A DNA stretch of 64,000 nucleotides from an uncultured Veillonella sp. Its GTDB lineage: Bacteria; Bacillota; Negativicutes; Veillonellales; Veillonellaceae. The DNA is taken from NCBI GenBank assembly GCA_902478055.1, contig CABSJL010000005.1, positions 23,543-87,542 on the forward strand. The letters are read 5' to 3'. Positions 43,180 through 50,997 of this stretch are shown here, piece by piece. The translations under genes were made by a program, and so were the position numbers. Every line of letters starts with the position of its first letter. Position 1 is the stretch's first letter. Under the pieces are notes generated by a model, which worked only from the letters and a program-made list of their open reading frames with translations, was not told the origin of the DNA and made no database searches.

Positions 43180-43446
43180 ATGAATCAAGTAAAATTTATG
43201 GAAAACGTAGGTAAAGTTGCAACTGTTACTGCTGTAGCTATGTATGTATCTTATTTTCCACAAATCATGCATAACCTAGCTCATCCAGGTACTGGCGATT
43301 GGATCCAACCACTTGTAGCTGCAATCAACTGTACATTATGGGTAGCGTATGGTTTATTCAAAGAACATAGAGATATTCCAGTAGCATTAGCTAATGCACC
43401 AGGAATCTTTTTTGGCTTAGCAGCAGCTATTACAGCGGTTATGTAA
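43180..43446 (+). CDS. SemiSWEET-type sugar transporter subunit
   Basis: This 88-residue protein has three hydrophobic helices and the PQ-containing first helix (AMYVSYFPQIMHNL) plus the conserved asparagine region in helix 3 (VALANAPGIFFG) and INCTLWVAYG in helix 2, as in bacterial SemiSWEETs, which form dimers and carry sugars by facilitated diffusion. GGAGG precedes the ATG. It lies between two paralogous araC genes and shares its promoter block with ttdA, so its substrate may be a sugar or sugar acid sensed by those regulators. This is inference. Confidence 0.82.
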   Translation: MNQVKFMENVGKVATVTAVAMYVSYFPQIMHNLAHPGTGDWIQPLVAAINCTLWVAYGLFKEHRDIPVALANAPGIFFGLAAAITAVM

Positions 43447-43522
43447 TTTAAAGAATAGAAACATAAAACTATAACGTTAATGATATATAAAACTATAACT
43501 TTAATGACATATAAAATTACTG

Positions 43523-43587
43523 TTGACCGTTGTTAATTATATATATCATAATGAATGCATCTCTTAGATTTATAAGAGGTGCATTTT
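43523..43587 (+). repeat. Duplicated cupin 3' end and hairpin before the second araC gene
   Basis: These 65 bases align without gaps to 41703-41767 with 56 identities. The first part corresponds to the last codons of the cupin gene (LLTVV followed by the stop), but here the stop is lost and no cupin gene precedes it. The hairpin AATGCATCTCTT / AAGAGGTGCATT is kept. It is the left edge of the tandem duplication. Confidence 0.8.
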
Positions 43588-43642
43588 TTATGTAAATAAT
43601 TGAGAGGTATTTGTTTGATTTTATGAGGGGTGTTACGTTGTT

Positions 43643-44671
43643 ATGGATTACTTTCACTATACATACAAACACAATCATATAGATTTCAATAGTGATATAT
43701 ATAAGGTTAGTACATATCATTACAACTGGCATAGTGGCGTAGAGGTGTTGATCTTGTTAAAGGGCAGAATTGACATGAGTTGTAATAGTGAGGTTTTCAC
43801 GATGGAACCTCTTGATACAATTATCATTTCCCCTCAAGTTGGTCATGCTACGTTGGCATTAGAAGAGGATACAACGGCTCTTGTTATTCATGTAGGCAAG
43901 GAGTTTTTCCAATACTTTGATCCGAACTTTGGTATGTACCAATTTGTACTGCGTTCAGATGCAAGTAATCGGAATAATCCTTTCTTTACGTTATTACGGC
44001 ATCATGCAGCACAAATGATGTTGTTAATGGTGAATGGTAAAAGTCCTGATTATCAATTATGGCTGGAACATCATTATTTAGCTTTGACTAGTGCTATATA
44101 TCGTGAAATTGATGCGGTTAAGACTATCCCTGTACATACAAAGCCTGCTGATATGACTGTAGCTACCTTTGATAAAATGATTGCCTATATTGATGAAAAT
44201 TATAAGCAGAAGATAGAGTTAGAAGATATTGCCAAAATTGGCGGTTATAATGTGAACTATACATCTCAGTTCTTTAAACGCCAATTAGGAGTTTCCTTTT
44301 TAGAGTATTTGTTGCGGTTGAGATTACGAGAGGCTACCGTTCGTTTAGCTAACTCTGAGGATGGGGTGGCTCATATTGCGAGTAGCTGTGGCTTCGCAGA
44401 TATTAAAGCCTTTAATGTGGCCTTCAAGAAGCACTTCCATACAACACCATCTGAATATAGAAAACAAGCAAAAGAGATGGGGCGTAAAACAAAGTTACAT
44501 GATTGGAAGGAAATTATCTCTACTCAGGAAAAGGATATTATAGATATATTGCAAACCTATTTACCATATCAAGATGCCTCTATCAATAAGGATAGATTGG
44601 AAGAGGCTAATCAAAAGTTACAGGATGTTAGAGAAGAACTTGAGCTGGTTGTAAAAAAATTACAATCATAA
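43643..44671 (+). CDS. AraC-family transcriptional regulator (copy 2)
   Basis: This 342-residue paralogue of the regulator at 41792 has the same N-terminal cupin-like domain (VLILLKGRIDMSCNSEVFTMEPLDTIIISPQ), the same two AraC helix-turn-helices (DIAKIGGYNVNYTSQFFKRQ; VAHIASSCGFADIKAFNVAF) and a coiled-coil-like tail. The recognition helices are nearly identical to copy 1, so both should bind the same DNA, while the ligand domains have diverged more. It is followed by a duplicated terminator and the ttdA promoter block. GAGGGG lies 12 bases before the ATG, as in copy 1. Confidence 0.9.
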   Translation: MDYFHYTYKHNHIDFNSDIYKVSTYHYNWHSGVEVLILLKGRIDMSCNSEVFTMEPLDTIIISPQVGHATLALEEDTTALVIHVGKEFFQYFDPNFGMYQFVLRSDASNRNNPFFTLLRHHAAQMMLLMVNGKSPDYQLWLEHHYLALTSAIYREIDAVKTIPVHTKPADMTVATFDKMIAYIDENYKQKIELEDIAKIGGYNVNYTSQFFKRQLGVSFLEYLLRLRLREATVRLANSEDGVAHIASSCGFADIKAFNVAFKKHFHTTPSEYRKQAKEMGRKTKLHDWKEIISTQEKDIIDILQTYLPYQDASINKDRLEEANQKLQDVREELELVVKKLQS

Positions 44672-44757
44672 TTTTCATTGTTATAATTCCTTGTAATTGC
44701 TTATAATTTTATGATTTTGAAAATTAAAATTAGGGGGATATACAATCATTAGGTATA

Positions 44758-44772
44758 GGTGATTTTGTATAT
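44758..44772 (+). promoter_or_regulatory. GGTGATTTTSTAT motif, copy 2
   Basis: GGTGATTTTGTATAT just before the terminator of the second araC gene. With ATATACAATCA 23 bases upstream it forms an inverted repeat. Confidence 0.4.
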
Positions 44773-44799
44773 TTGATAAGCATATAAAAATAAATGATG

Positions 44800-44836
44800 A
44801 AAGAGCACTACCTTTTGATAAGTAGTGCTCTTTTTG
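44800..44836 (+). terminator. Terminator after the second araC gene
   Basis: AAAGAGCACTAC / GTAGTGCTCTTT stem and T run, homologous to 42955-42988. Confidence 0.9.
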
Positions 44837-44892
44837 ATATTTCTGAATAGGTGTAATTGTATATTTTACATAGGTAAAAATATAATTATATA

Positions 44893-44905
44893 GGTGATTT
44901 TGTAT
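44893..44905 (+). promoter_or_regulatory. GGTGATTTTSTAT motif, copy 3
   Basis: GGTGATTTTGTAT, 40 bases upstream of the ttdA operator-like block. Confidence 0.35.
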
Positions 44906-44944
44906 GAATTTAGCGTGCTTTCACAAGCAAAAATCAACTTATAA

Positions 44945-44978
44945 ATTGGATAGTTATATCCTGTAAAAAGAGTACAAT
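44945..44978 (+). promoter_or_regulatory. Operator-like promoter block before ttdA
   Basis: TTGGATAGTTATAT (44946-44959) with TACAAT at 44973-44978, the same 21-base spacing as in the SemiSWEET promoter. The start codon lies about 72 bases from the predicted transcription start. Confidence 0.6.
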
Positions 44979-45056
44979 GAAATCATCGAAAGGAGCTAAG
45001 GTTCCGAAACATAAATAATCACGTCTTAAATAATGAAGTCCATTTGGAGGTTTACG

Positions 45057-45959
45057 ATGAGTACGAAGGAACAACAAGTACAAGAAATGACTAATAAGAT
45101 AGCTAATTTCATTTCTTATATGGCAAAGGTATTGCCTGATGATGTACAAGAAAAAATTCATGAATTGGCACAGGATGAAAAAAATCCTATGGCTAAATCT
45201 ATTTATGAAACAATGCAACATAATATGGATTTAGCAGCTCAGCTTAATCGTCCTTCTTGTCAAGATACTGGTGTATTACAATTTTGGGTAAAGGTTGGAT
45301 CTAATTATCCCTTACTAGGAGAATTAGAAGATATTCTAAGAGAAGCAACTTATAAGGCTACACAAGAGGCTCCATTACGATTGAACTGTGTAGAAACTTT
45401 TGATGAGTTTAATACTGGTAAAAATATTGGCCTCACTGCACCTTATATTCACTGGGATATCATTCCTGGCCGTGATGATGTAGAAATCTTCCCTTATATG
45501 GCTGGTGGCGGGTGTTCCTTGCCAGGGTCAGGTAAAACATTGATGCCTGGTGAAGGCTATGAAGGTGTTGCTAAGTTTGTTCTTGATTTGATGACAAGCT
45601 ATGGTTTGAATGCGTGTCCTCCACTATTGGTAGGTGTAGGGATTGCTACAACTATTGATACCGCTGCTGGATTATCTAAAAAAGCATTAATGCGCCCTGT
45701 ATCTTCAAAAGCACCTAATGAAAAAGCGGCTTATATGGAACAATTGTTAGAAGATGGAATTAATAAGATTGGTATTGGACCTCAAGGTATGGGTGGGGAT
45801 AAAACTGTATTAGGTGTTAACATTGAACATGGTACACGTCATCCATCTGTTATTTCTTGTGCTGTTAGTGTAGGTTGTTGGAATCATCGTCGCGGCGATC
45901 TCGTATTTGATAAGGATGGTAATTGCACAGTTAAATCTCATAAAGGAGTGACATTATAA
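45057..45959 (+). CDS. ttdA: L(+)-tartrate dehydratase-type alpha subunit (class I fumarase family)
   Basis: The 300-residue subunit belongs to the Fe-S hydro-lyase alpha family. Cluster cysteines can be seen in RPSCQDTG, NACPPLLVG and GCWNHRRGD. The separate alpha and beta genes, and the overall similarity to TtdA of Escherichia coli recalled from memory, favour tartrate dehydratase (tartrate to oxaloacetate) over fumarase, which shares the fold. GGAGG precedes the ATG at 45057. The stop overlaps the ttdB start by one base. An AraC regulator and an SLC13 permease flank the pair. Confidence 0.85.
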   Translation: MSTKEQQVQEMTNKIANFISYMAKVLPDDVQEKIHELAQDEKNPMAKSIYETMQHNMDLAAQLNRPSCQDTGVLQFWVKVGSNYPLLGELEDILREATYKATQEAPLRLNCVETFDEFNTGKNIGLTAPYIHWDIIPGRDDVEIFPYMAGGGCSLPGSGKTLMPGEGYEGVAKFVLDLMTSYGLNACPPLLVGVGIATTIDTAAGLSKKALMRPVSSKAPNEKAAYMEQLLEDGINKIGIGPQGMGGDKTVLGVNIEHGTRHPSVISCAVSVGCWNHRRGDLVFDKDGNCTVKSHKGVTL

Positions 45960-46570
45960 TGGCTAAGAAAATATTAACTACACCTATTCAAAAATCTGAT
46001 TTAGAAGGCATTAAGCCAGGCGATGTAATTTATTTGACTGGGCATATTACAACTAGTCGTGATATGGGGCATCGTCGTGTGGTAGAAGAAGGTCAAACGT
46101 TACCGGTTGATGTTAAAGATGGGGCAATACTTCATGCAGGCCCAATTATTCGTACTATAAGCGATAATGAATTTGAAGTAGTATCTGTAGGTCCTACTAC
46201 ATCTATGAGAATGGAAAAATTCGAATATGACTTTGTTAAGAAGACAGGGGTACGTCTAATTGTAGGTAAAGGTGGCATGGGGCCTGAAACAGCCCGTGCA
46301 TGTAAAGACTTTGGCGCACTACACTGTGTATTCCCTGCAGGTAATGCAGTTCTTGCTGCTACAGAAGTCGAAAAAGTAGAATCTGCTAATTGGCGTGAAT
46401 TAGGTATGTGTGAGACTTTGTGGACTTTTAAGGTTAAAGAATTTGGTCCGCTTATCGTATCCATTGATGCAGACGGCAACAACTACTTTGAAAATAAAAA
46501 AGTAGAATACAATGCGAAAAAAGAAGAAGTGTTAGAAGAAATCTATAAACACGTAGGCTTTATTAAATAA
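45959..46570 (+). CDS. ttdB: L(+)-tartrate dehydratase-type beta subunit
   Basis: This 203-residue subunit shows the family blocks KILTTPIQKSDLEGIKPGD, YLTGHITTSRDMGHRRVVE, HAGPIIR, VGPTTSMRMEKFEYDF and GKGGMG, followed by LGMCETLW and KEFGPLIVSIDADGNN, which closely follow TtdB. It completes the heterotetrameric [4Fe-4S] dehydratase with ttdA, with which it shares one base. A hairpin at 46595-46632 lies between it and the permease gene. Confidence 0.87.
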   Translation: MAKKILTTPIQKSDLEGIKPGDVIYLTGHITTSRDMGHRRVVEEGQTLPVDVKDGAILHAGPIIRTISDNEFEVVSVGPTTSMRMEKFEYDFVKKTGVRLIVGKGGMGPETARACKDFGALHCVFPAGNAVLAATEVEKVESANWRELGMCETLWTFKVKEFGPLIVSIDADGNNYFENKKVEYNAKKEEVLEEIYKHVGFIK

Positions 46571-46594
46571 TTGCATTGTGAAATGTAACTAAAT

Positions 46595-46632
46595 AGGAGG
46601 ATTATACGGATTTTGTACAATCCTCCTTTTTT
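46595..46632 (+). terminator. Hairpin terminator between ttdB and the permease gene
   Basis: AGGAGGATT pairs with AATCCTCCT around a 15-base loop and is followed by TTTTTT. Read-through may allow lower expression of the permease. Confidence 0.72.
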
Positions 46633-46673
46633 GTACCCTTTTTTAGGTATATTACACGTATTGGGAGGTATTT

Positions 46674-47942
46674 ATGGATACGAGTGTAATGATAACTCTT
46701 GGCTTCTTGGTATTTGCCATCGTCATGTTTGCATGGGAGAAAATTCCATTATCTATTACTGCTATGGTTGTAGCAGTAGGTTTGCACTTAAGTGGAGTCT
46801 TATCTGCTAAAGAAGCATTCGCCGGTTTTGTAGATCCAAATGTCTTACTATTTATGGGTATGTTTGTTATTGGTGAAGCTTTCTTTGCAACAGGCGTAGC
46901 CGTAGGCGTAGGTAATGTAGTTCATAAGTTTGCTAAAACTGAAACATCTTTACTCGTTGCAGTTATGATGATTACAGGTATTTTATCTGGTTTCTTATCT
47001 AATACTGGTACAGCTGCTGTACTGATTCCTGTAATTATTGGTATTTGTAAAAAAAGTGGTTTTAAACAAACTAAATTATTAATGCCTCTTGTATTTGCTG
47101 CAGCTATGGGTGGTAATATTTCACTTATCGGCGCTCCTGGCAATATGATTGCGCAAGCGGGCTTACAACAAGCGGGCCTAGGCTCTTTTGGTTTCTTTGA
47201 TTATGGTCTAGTAGGTTTGCCAATTCTTATTGTAGGTACTATATTCTATGCTACAATTGGTAAACGTTTCTTACCAGATGCTCCAAGTCATCAACCAGAT
47301 GGTGCCTTTGAAGGCAATGACGATTATAGCCATGTACCGTCTTGGAAAAAATGGACTGCTGCAATTGTATTGATTTTGACAGTTGTTGCTATGATCTTTG
47401 AAAAACAATTAGGTGTAAAACTTTATGTGAGTGCCTGGATAGGTGCTCTTGTATTAGTTGCTACTAATGTTATTAGTGAAAGTGCAGCTGTTAGATCTAT
47501 AGATATGAAAACAATCATGCTCTTCGCTGGCTCTATGGCCCTTGGGGACGCAATGGTTAAAACAGGTACTGGTTCTGTAATTGCAGATCTTATCGTAAAC
47601 AGCCTTGGTGCTAGTCCATCTCCAATTGTTGTTCTAGTAGTAATCTTTGTGCTTGGTGTGTTCATGACGAACTTCATGTCTAATACTGCTACCTGTGCAT
47701 TATTGGTACCAATCGGTCTTAGCTTAGCATCTCAATTGGGATTCGATCCAAAAGCAGTGCTTGCAGCTATTGTAATTGCTAGCTCCTTAGCGTATGCTAC
47801 CCCAATTGGTATGCCTGCGAATACTATGGTATACAACATTGCTGGTTATAGCTTCATGGATTATGTGAAAGCTGGTTTGCCACTCATCGTTGTATCTAGT
47901 ATAGTAGCACTTATATTGTTACCAATTTTATTCCCATTTTAA
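46674..47942 (+). CDS. SLC13/DASS-type anion permease, probably for tartrate or dicarboxylates
   Basis: The 422-residue membrane protein has about 11 helices and the two SNT motifs of the divalent anion:sodium symporter superfamily, SNTGTAAVLIP and MSNTATCALLVP, which coordinate sodium and the carboxylate substrate. The GAPGNMIAQAG segment follows the first. A Ttd-type enzyme pair with a DASS carrier is the arrangement used for tartrate/succinate exchange in enterobacteria. The start follows GGGAGG. The transported acid is inferred from context only. Confidence 0.85.
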   Translation: MDTSVMITLGFLVFAIVMFAWEKIPLSITAMVVAVGLHLSGVLSAKEAFAGFVDPNVLLFMGMFVIGEAFFATGVAVGVGNVVHKFAKTETSLLVAVMMITGILSGFLSNTGTAAVLIPVIIGICKKSGFKQTKLLMPLVFAAAMGGNISLIGAPGNMIAQAGLQQAGLGSFGFFDYGLVGLPILIVGTIFYATIGKRFLPDAPSHQPDGAFEGNDDYSHVPSWKKWTAAIVLILTVVAMIFEKQLGVKLYVSAWIGALVLVATNVISESAAVRSIDMKTIMLFAGSMALGDAMVKTGTGSVIADLIVNSLGASPSPIVVLVVIFVLGVFMTNFMSNTATCALLVPIGLSLASQLGFDPKAVLAAIVIASSLAYATPIGMPANTMVYNIAGYSFMDYVKAGLPLIVVSSIVALILLPILFPF

Positions 47943-47963
47943 TGAGATAATATAAGTTTTTTA

Positions 47964-48002
47964 GAAAGAGCCCTAATGTATGTTGCATTAGGGCTCTTTC
48001 TC
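47964..48002 (+). terminator. Intrinsic terminator after the permease gene
   Basis: GAAAGAGCCCTAATG and CATTAGGGCTCTTTC form a perfect 15-bp stem with a 7-base loop. Confidence 0.9.
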
Positions 48003-48049
48003 ATATGTGCAATAGGTAGGGATAAACGTATTAGATAATATAATTTAGC

Positions 48050-48139
48050 TATTAGATGTTTTAGATGTATTATACGTATTTGACGTATTAGATTTTCTAT
48101 ACGTCTTAGGCATCTTAGATCTATTAGATATATTACTAA
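48050..48139 (+). repeat. Degenerate 9-bp tandem repeat upstream of fhs
   Basis: Ten consecutive 9-base units starting at 48050 follow the consensus TATTAGAYG: for example TATTAGATG, TTTTAGATG, TATTATACG, TATTTGACG, TATTAGATT and TATTAGATA. Position 1 is T in all ten and positions 3-5 are nearly fixed. In-frame TAG codons exclude a coding role. The array forms part of the 368-base gap before fhs and ends 20 bases before its promoter. Confidence 0.7.
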
Positions 48140-48158
48140 AATTGTTAAGGATTAATAT

Positions 48159-48223
48159 TAGACATACGTAATACTTTCATATATAATAGATTACTGTAGT
48201 TGTACAAATATACATCTACAGTA
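48159..48223 (+). promoter_or_regulatory. fhs promoter and leader dyad
   Basis: TAGACA (48159-48164) and TATAAT (48182-48187) are separated by 17 bases. Directly at the predicted start, TACTGTAG (48192-48199) pairs with CTACAGTA (48216-48223), a perfect 8-bp stem that could be an RNA hairpin or an operator. The leader is about 115 bases. Confidence 0.65.
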
Positions 48224-48310
48224 GACAATTAATATTAAATAGTAAATATTAGATAATATGTTAATAGTTGTTATATAGTTGATAGATGGCCATGGTGCCA
48301 AGGAGGCTTT

Positions 48311-49981
48311 ATGTTAAGCGATATTGAGATTGCCCAACAGAATAAAATGGAAAAAATTCAGGTCATTGCCGATAAATGCGGTTTAACCCCTGATGATATT
48401 GAACAATATGGTCATTATAAAGCGAAGATTTCTTTTGATGCTATTCGTCGCTTAGAAGATAAGACAGATGGTAAATTGGTATTAGTTACGGCTATTACAC
48501 CGACGCCAGCAGGTGAAGGGAAGTCTACAACGAGCATTGGTCTTGTACAAGGGTTACAAAAAATTGGCAAAAATGCTATTGCCACATTGCGTGAGCCATC
48601 CTTAGGTCCTGTATTTGGCATTAAGGGTGGTGCAGCAGGGGGTGGTTACGCTCAAGTTGTACCAATGGATGATATTAACCTTCATTTTACAGGTGATATG
48701 CACGCTATTACAGCAGCTAATAATTTATTGTCCGCTATGATTGACAATCACATCCATCAAGGCAATGAATTGCAAATCGATTTGCGTCAATTATCTTGGA
48801 CTCGTGTTTTAGATATGAATGACCGTGCCCTTCGTAATGTTACCGTAGCACTTGGCGGTAAAGTGTGTGGTTTCCCACGAGAAGATCACTTCATGATTAC
48901 TGTTGCTTCTGAAATCATGGCTATTCTTTGCTTGGCTAAAGATTTAGAAGATTTGAAAGAACGCTTTGGTCGTATCGTTATCGGCTGTAATTTAGCAGGT
49001 GAGCCTGTTTATGTTCATCAGCTAGGTTGCCAAGGTGCGATGGCCCTTCTTATGAAAGATGCTATAAAGCCGAATTTAGTACAAACATTAGAACATACAC
49101 CAGCTATCGTTCACGGTGGTCCATTTGCTAATATCGCTCATGGTTGTAACTCCATCGTAGCTACAAAGCTTGGTCTTAAATTAGGCGATATCGTAGTTAC
49201 TGAAGCTGGTTTCGGTGCTGACTTAGGGGCTGAAAAGTTCCTTGATATCAAATGTCGTTACGGTAATATTTTCCCTGATACAATTGTAATCGTAGCTACA
49301 TTGCGTGCTCTTAAAATGCATGGTGGTGTGCCTAAACAAGAACTTAGCACTGAAAATGTTGAAGCTGTTACAAAAGGTTTCAGCAATTTGCAAAAAGCCA
49401 TCGAAAATATGCGTTACTTCAATGTGCCTGTATTGGTAGCAATTAATAAATTTGCTACCGATACCGATGCAGAGATTGCTGAATTGACTCGTCTCTGTGA
49501 TGACTTTGGTGTACCTGTAGAGCTCAATGAATGTTGGGAAAAAGGCGGTGAAGGCGGCATTGATATGGCGAAAAAGGTCGTAGAATTGCTTGAAGATTCT
49601 AAACGAACACCTAAATTCGTATATGATTTAGAAGATAGCTTAGAAGAAAAGGTAAATAAAATCGTTAAAACCATTTATGGTGGCGATGGCGTTATCTTTA
49701 CAGATAAAGCTAAAAAGCAAATTAAACAATTAGCTGATTGGGGTCTTGATCGTTTACCTGTATGTATGGCAAAAACACAATACTCCTTATCTGATAATCC
49801 AGCTTTATTAGGGGCACCGAAAGGATTTACTATTACCGTATCCGATATTCGCGTTGCTAATGGAGCAGGCTTTATCGTATGCCGTACCGGTGATGTAATG
49901 GTTATGCCTGGCCTTCCTAAACGTCCTGCCGCTCTTAATATGGATATCGAAGCAGATGGTACGATTAAAGGTTTATTCTAA
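48311..49981 (+). CDS. fhs: Formate-tetrahydrofolate ligase
   Basis: Fhs makes 10-formyl-THF from formate, THF and ATP, feeding purine, formyl-methionine and serine/glycine metabolism. The 556-residue protein has the ATP phosphate loop [47 protein letters not shown] and the [10 protein letters not shown] segment at the C-terminus. The length fits the monofunctional bacterial enzyme. CAAGGAGG lies 7 bases upstream of the ATG. The cyclodeaminase/cyclohydrolase gene 150 bases downstream works in the same pathway. Confidence 0.98.
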   Translation: MLSDIEIAQQNKMEKIQVIADKCGLTPDDIEQYGHYKAKISFDAIRRLEDKTDGKLVLVTAITPTPAGEGKSTTSIGLVQGLQKIGKNAIATLREPSLGPVFGIKGGAAGGGYAQVVPMDDINLHFTGDMHAITAANNLLSAMIDNHIHQGNELQIDLRQLSWTRVLDMNDRALRNVTVALGGKVCGFPREDHFMITVASEIMAILCLAKDLEDLKERFGRIVIGCNLAGEPVYVHQLGCQGAMALLMKDAIKPNLVQTLEHTPAIVHGGPFANIAHGCNSIVATKLGLKLGDIVVTEAGFGADLGAEKFLDIKCRYGNIFPDTIVIVATLRALKMHGGVPKQELSTENVEAVTKGFSNLQKAIENMRYFNVPVLVAINKFATDTDAEIAELTRLCDDFGVPVELNECWEKGGEGGIDMAKKVVELLEDSKRTPKFVYDLEDSLEEKVNKIVKTIYGGDGVIFTDKAKKQIKQLADWGLDRLPVCMAKTQYSLSDNPALLGAPKGFTITVSDIRVANGAGFIVCRTGDVMVMPGLPKRPAALNMDIEADGTIKGLF

Positions 49982-50082
49982 TATAAATTCCTTGTAGTAC
50001 ACATTTTCTTAACTACCCATAGGTAGTGTCTGCTTTCACTAGTTTATATAGTGTGTTACCTGTATATTTTTATAGAAATGAC

Positions 50083-50117
50083 AAAGCGATAACAAGGATA
50101 GCTTGTTATCGCTTTTA
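50083..50117 (+). terminator. Terminator-like hairpin between fhs and fchA
   Basis: AAAGCGATAACAAG and CTTGTTATCGCTTT form a 14-bp stem with a 5-base loop and a short T run. It ends 15 bases before the fchA start, so it may limit fhs read-through or attenuate fchA. Confidence 0.75.
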
Positions 50118-50131
50118 CATGAGGTCTTGTT

Positions 50132-50749
50132 ATGAATTTAGTAGAACAACGTGTTGTAGATTTTGTAGCAGCTACTGCATCTAAAGAACCAACTCCAGGT
50201 GGTGGAGCCATTGCGGCCTTAACGGCTGCAACGGGGGCAGCATTAGCTGAAATGGTGGCGAATTTAACCTTTGGTAAAAAGGGATATGAAGATGTTCAAT
50301 CTGACATGAAAGATCTTCAAGCTAAAGCGGAATCTATTCGTAATCGCATGCTCGAATTATCTCAAGCTGATGCAGATGTATTTAATATCTTTATGAATGC
50401 CTTAGGTTTGCCAAAGAATACAGATGAAGAAAAGGCTAAACGTACTACCGCTATTCAACAAGCTTATAAAGATGCTGCAATGGTTCCCTTTGAAATCGGC
50501 GAGTTAGCCTATCAAATCTTTGATTTAGCAGAGCTAGCATCTAAAAAAGGTAATCAAAATCTTATTACTGATGGTATTATTGCTGCAATCAATGCTCGAG
50601 CTGCAGTAAAGGCAGCATTCCTAAACGTACGTATTAATTTATCAGGTATTAAAGACGAAGCATTTGTAGTTGATATAACCACAAAAATGAATGCTATTGA
50701 AACAGGTTTAGATGATAAAGAAGCGGCAATTATAGCGTTATATGTATAG
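50132..50749 (+). CDS. fchA: Formiminotetrahydrofolate cyclodeaminase / methenyl-THF cyclohydrolase
   Basis: This 205-residue helical protein matches the FTCD_C family. It has the glycine-rich TPGGGAIAALTAATGAALAEMVANLTFGKKGYEDV segment near the N-terminus (folate and formimino site) and an otherwise helical layout. In anaerobes the family acts as a methenyl-THF cyclohydrolase (FchA), linking 10-formyl- and methylene-THF, which fits its place after fhs. A weak GAGG is upstream. The alternative activity, formimino-group release from histidine or purine degradation, cannot be excluded. Confidence 0.85.
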   Translation: MNLVEQRVVDFVAATASKEPTPGGGAIAALTAATGAALAEMVANLTFGKKGYEDVQSDMKDLQAKAESIRNRMLELSQADADVFNIFMNALGLPKNTDEEKAKRTTAIQQAYKDAAMVPFEIGELAYQIFDLAELASKKGNQNLITDGIIAAINARAAVKAAFLNVRINLSGIKDEAFVVDITTKMNAIETGLDDKEAAIIALYV

Positions 50750-50835
50750 CCAGCTCAAAATAGCAGTTTAAAACAGCAGATTAAAATAACAAGATATACG
50801 ACTGTATATACTAATCAATAATACCGTGGATGATT

Positions 50836-50932
50836 TCGAACGATTAAGGTTTTTAAAAATTTAATGTTCGGAAAAATATCGAAAGAGAACTTATTATTTC
50901 TTTTAAAAATAATGAGTTCTCTTTTTTCTATT
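50836..50932 (+). promoter_or_regulatory. Two-hairpin structured region between fchA and the purine permease
   Basis: A first hairpin (TTCGAAC...GTTCGGA, 50834 to about 50879) is followed by a strong terminator, AGAGAACTTATTATTT with AAATAATGAGTTCTCT and a T run ending near 50932. CGAACGAT recurs just after it at about 50942. It may simply end fchA, or regulate the permease. It lacks the conserved core of purine riboswitches. Confidence 0.45.
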
Positions 50933-50997
50933 GTTAAAATCCGAACGATAGTGTAAAATAAATGGGTGTTATTTCGAGGTTTGATGTAGGAGACATT

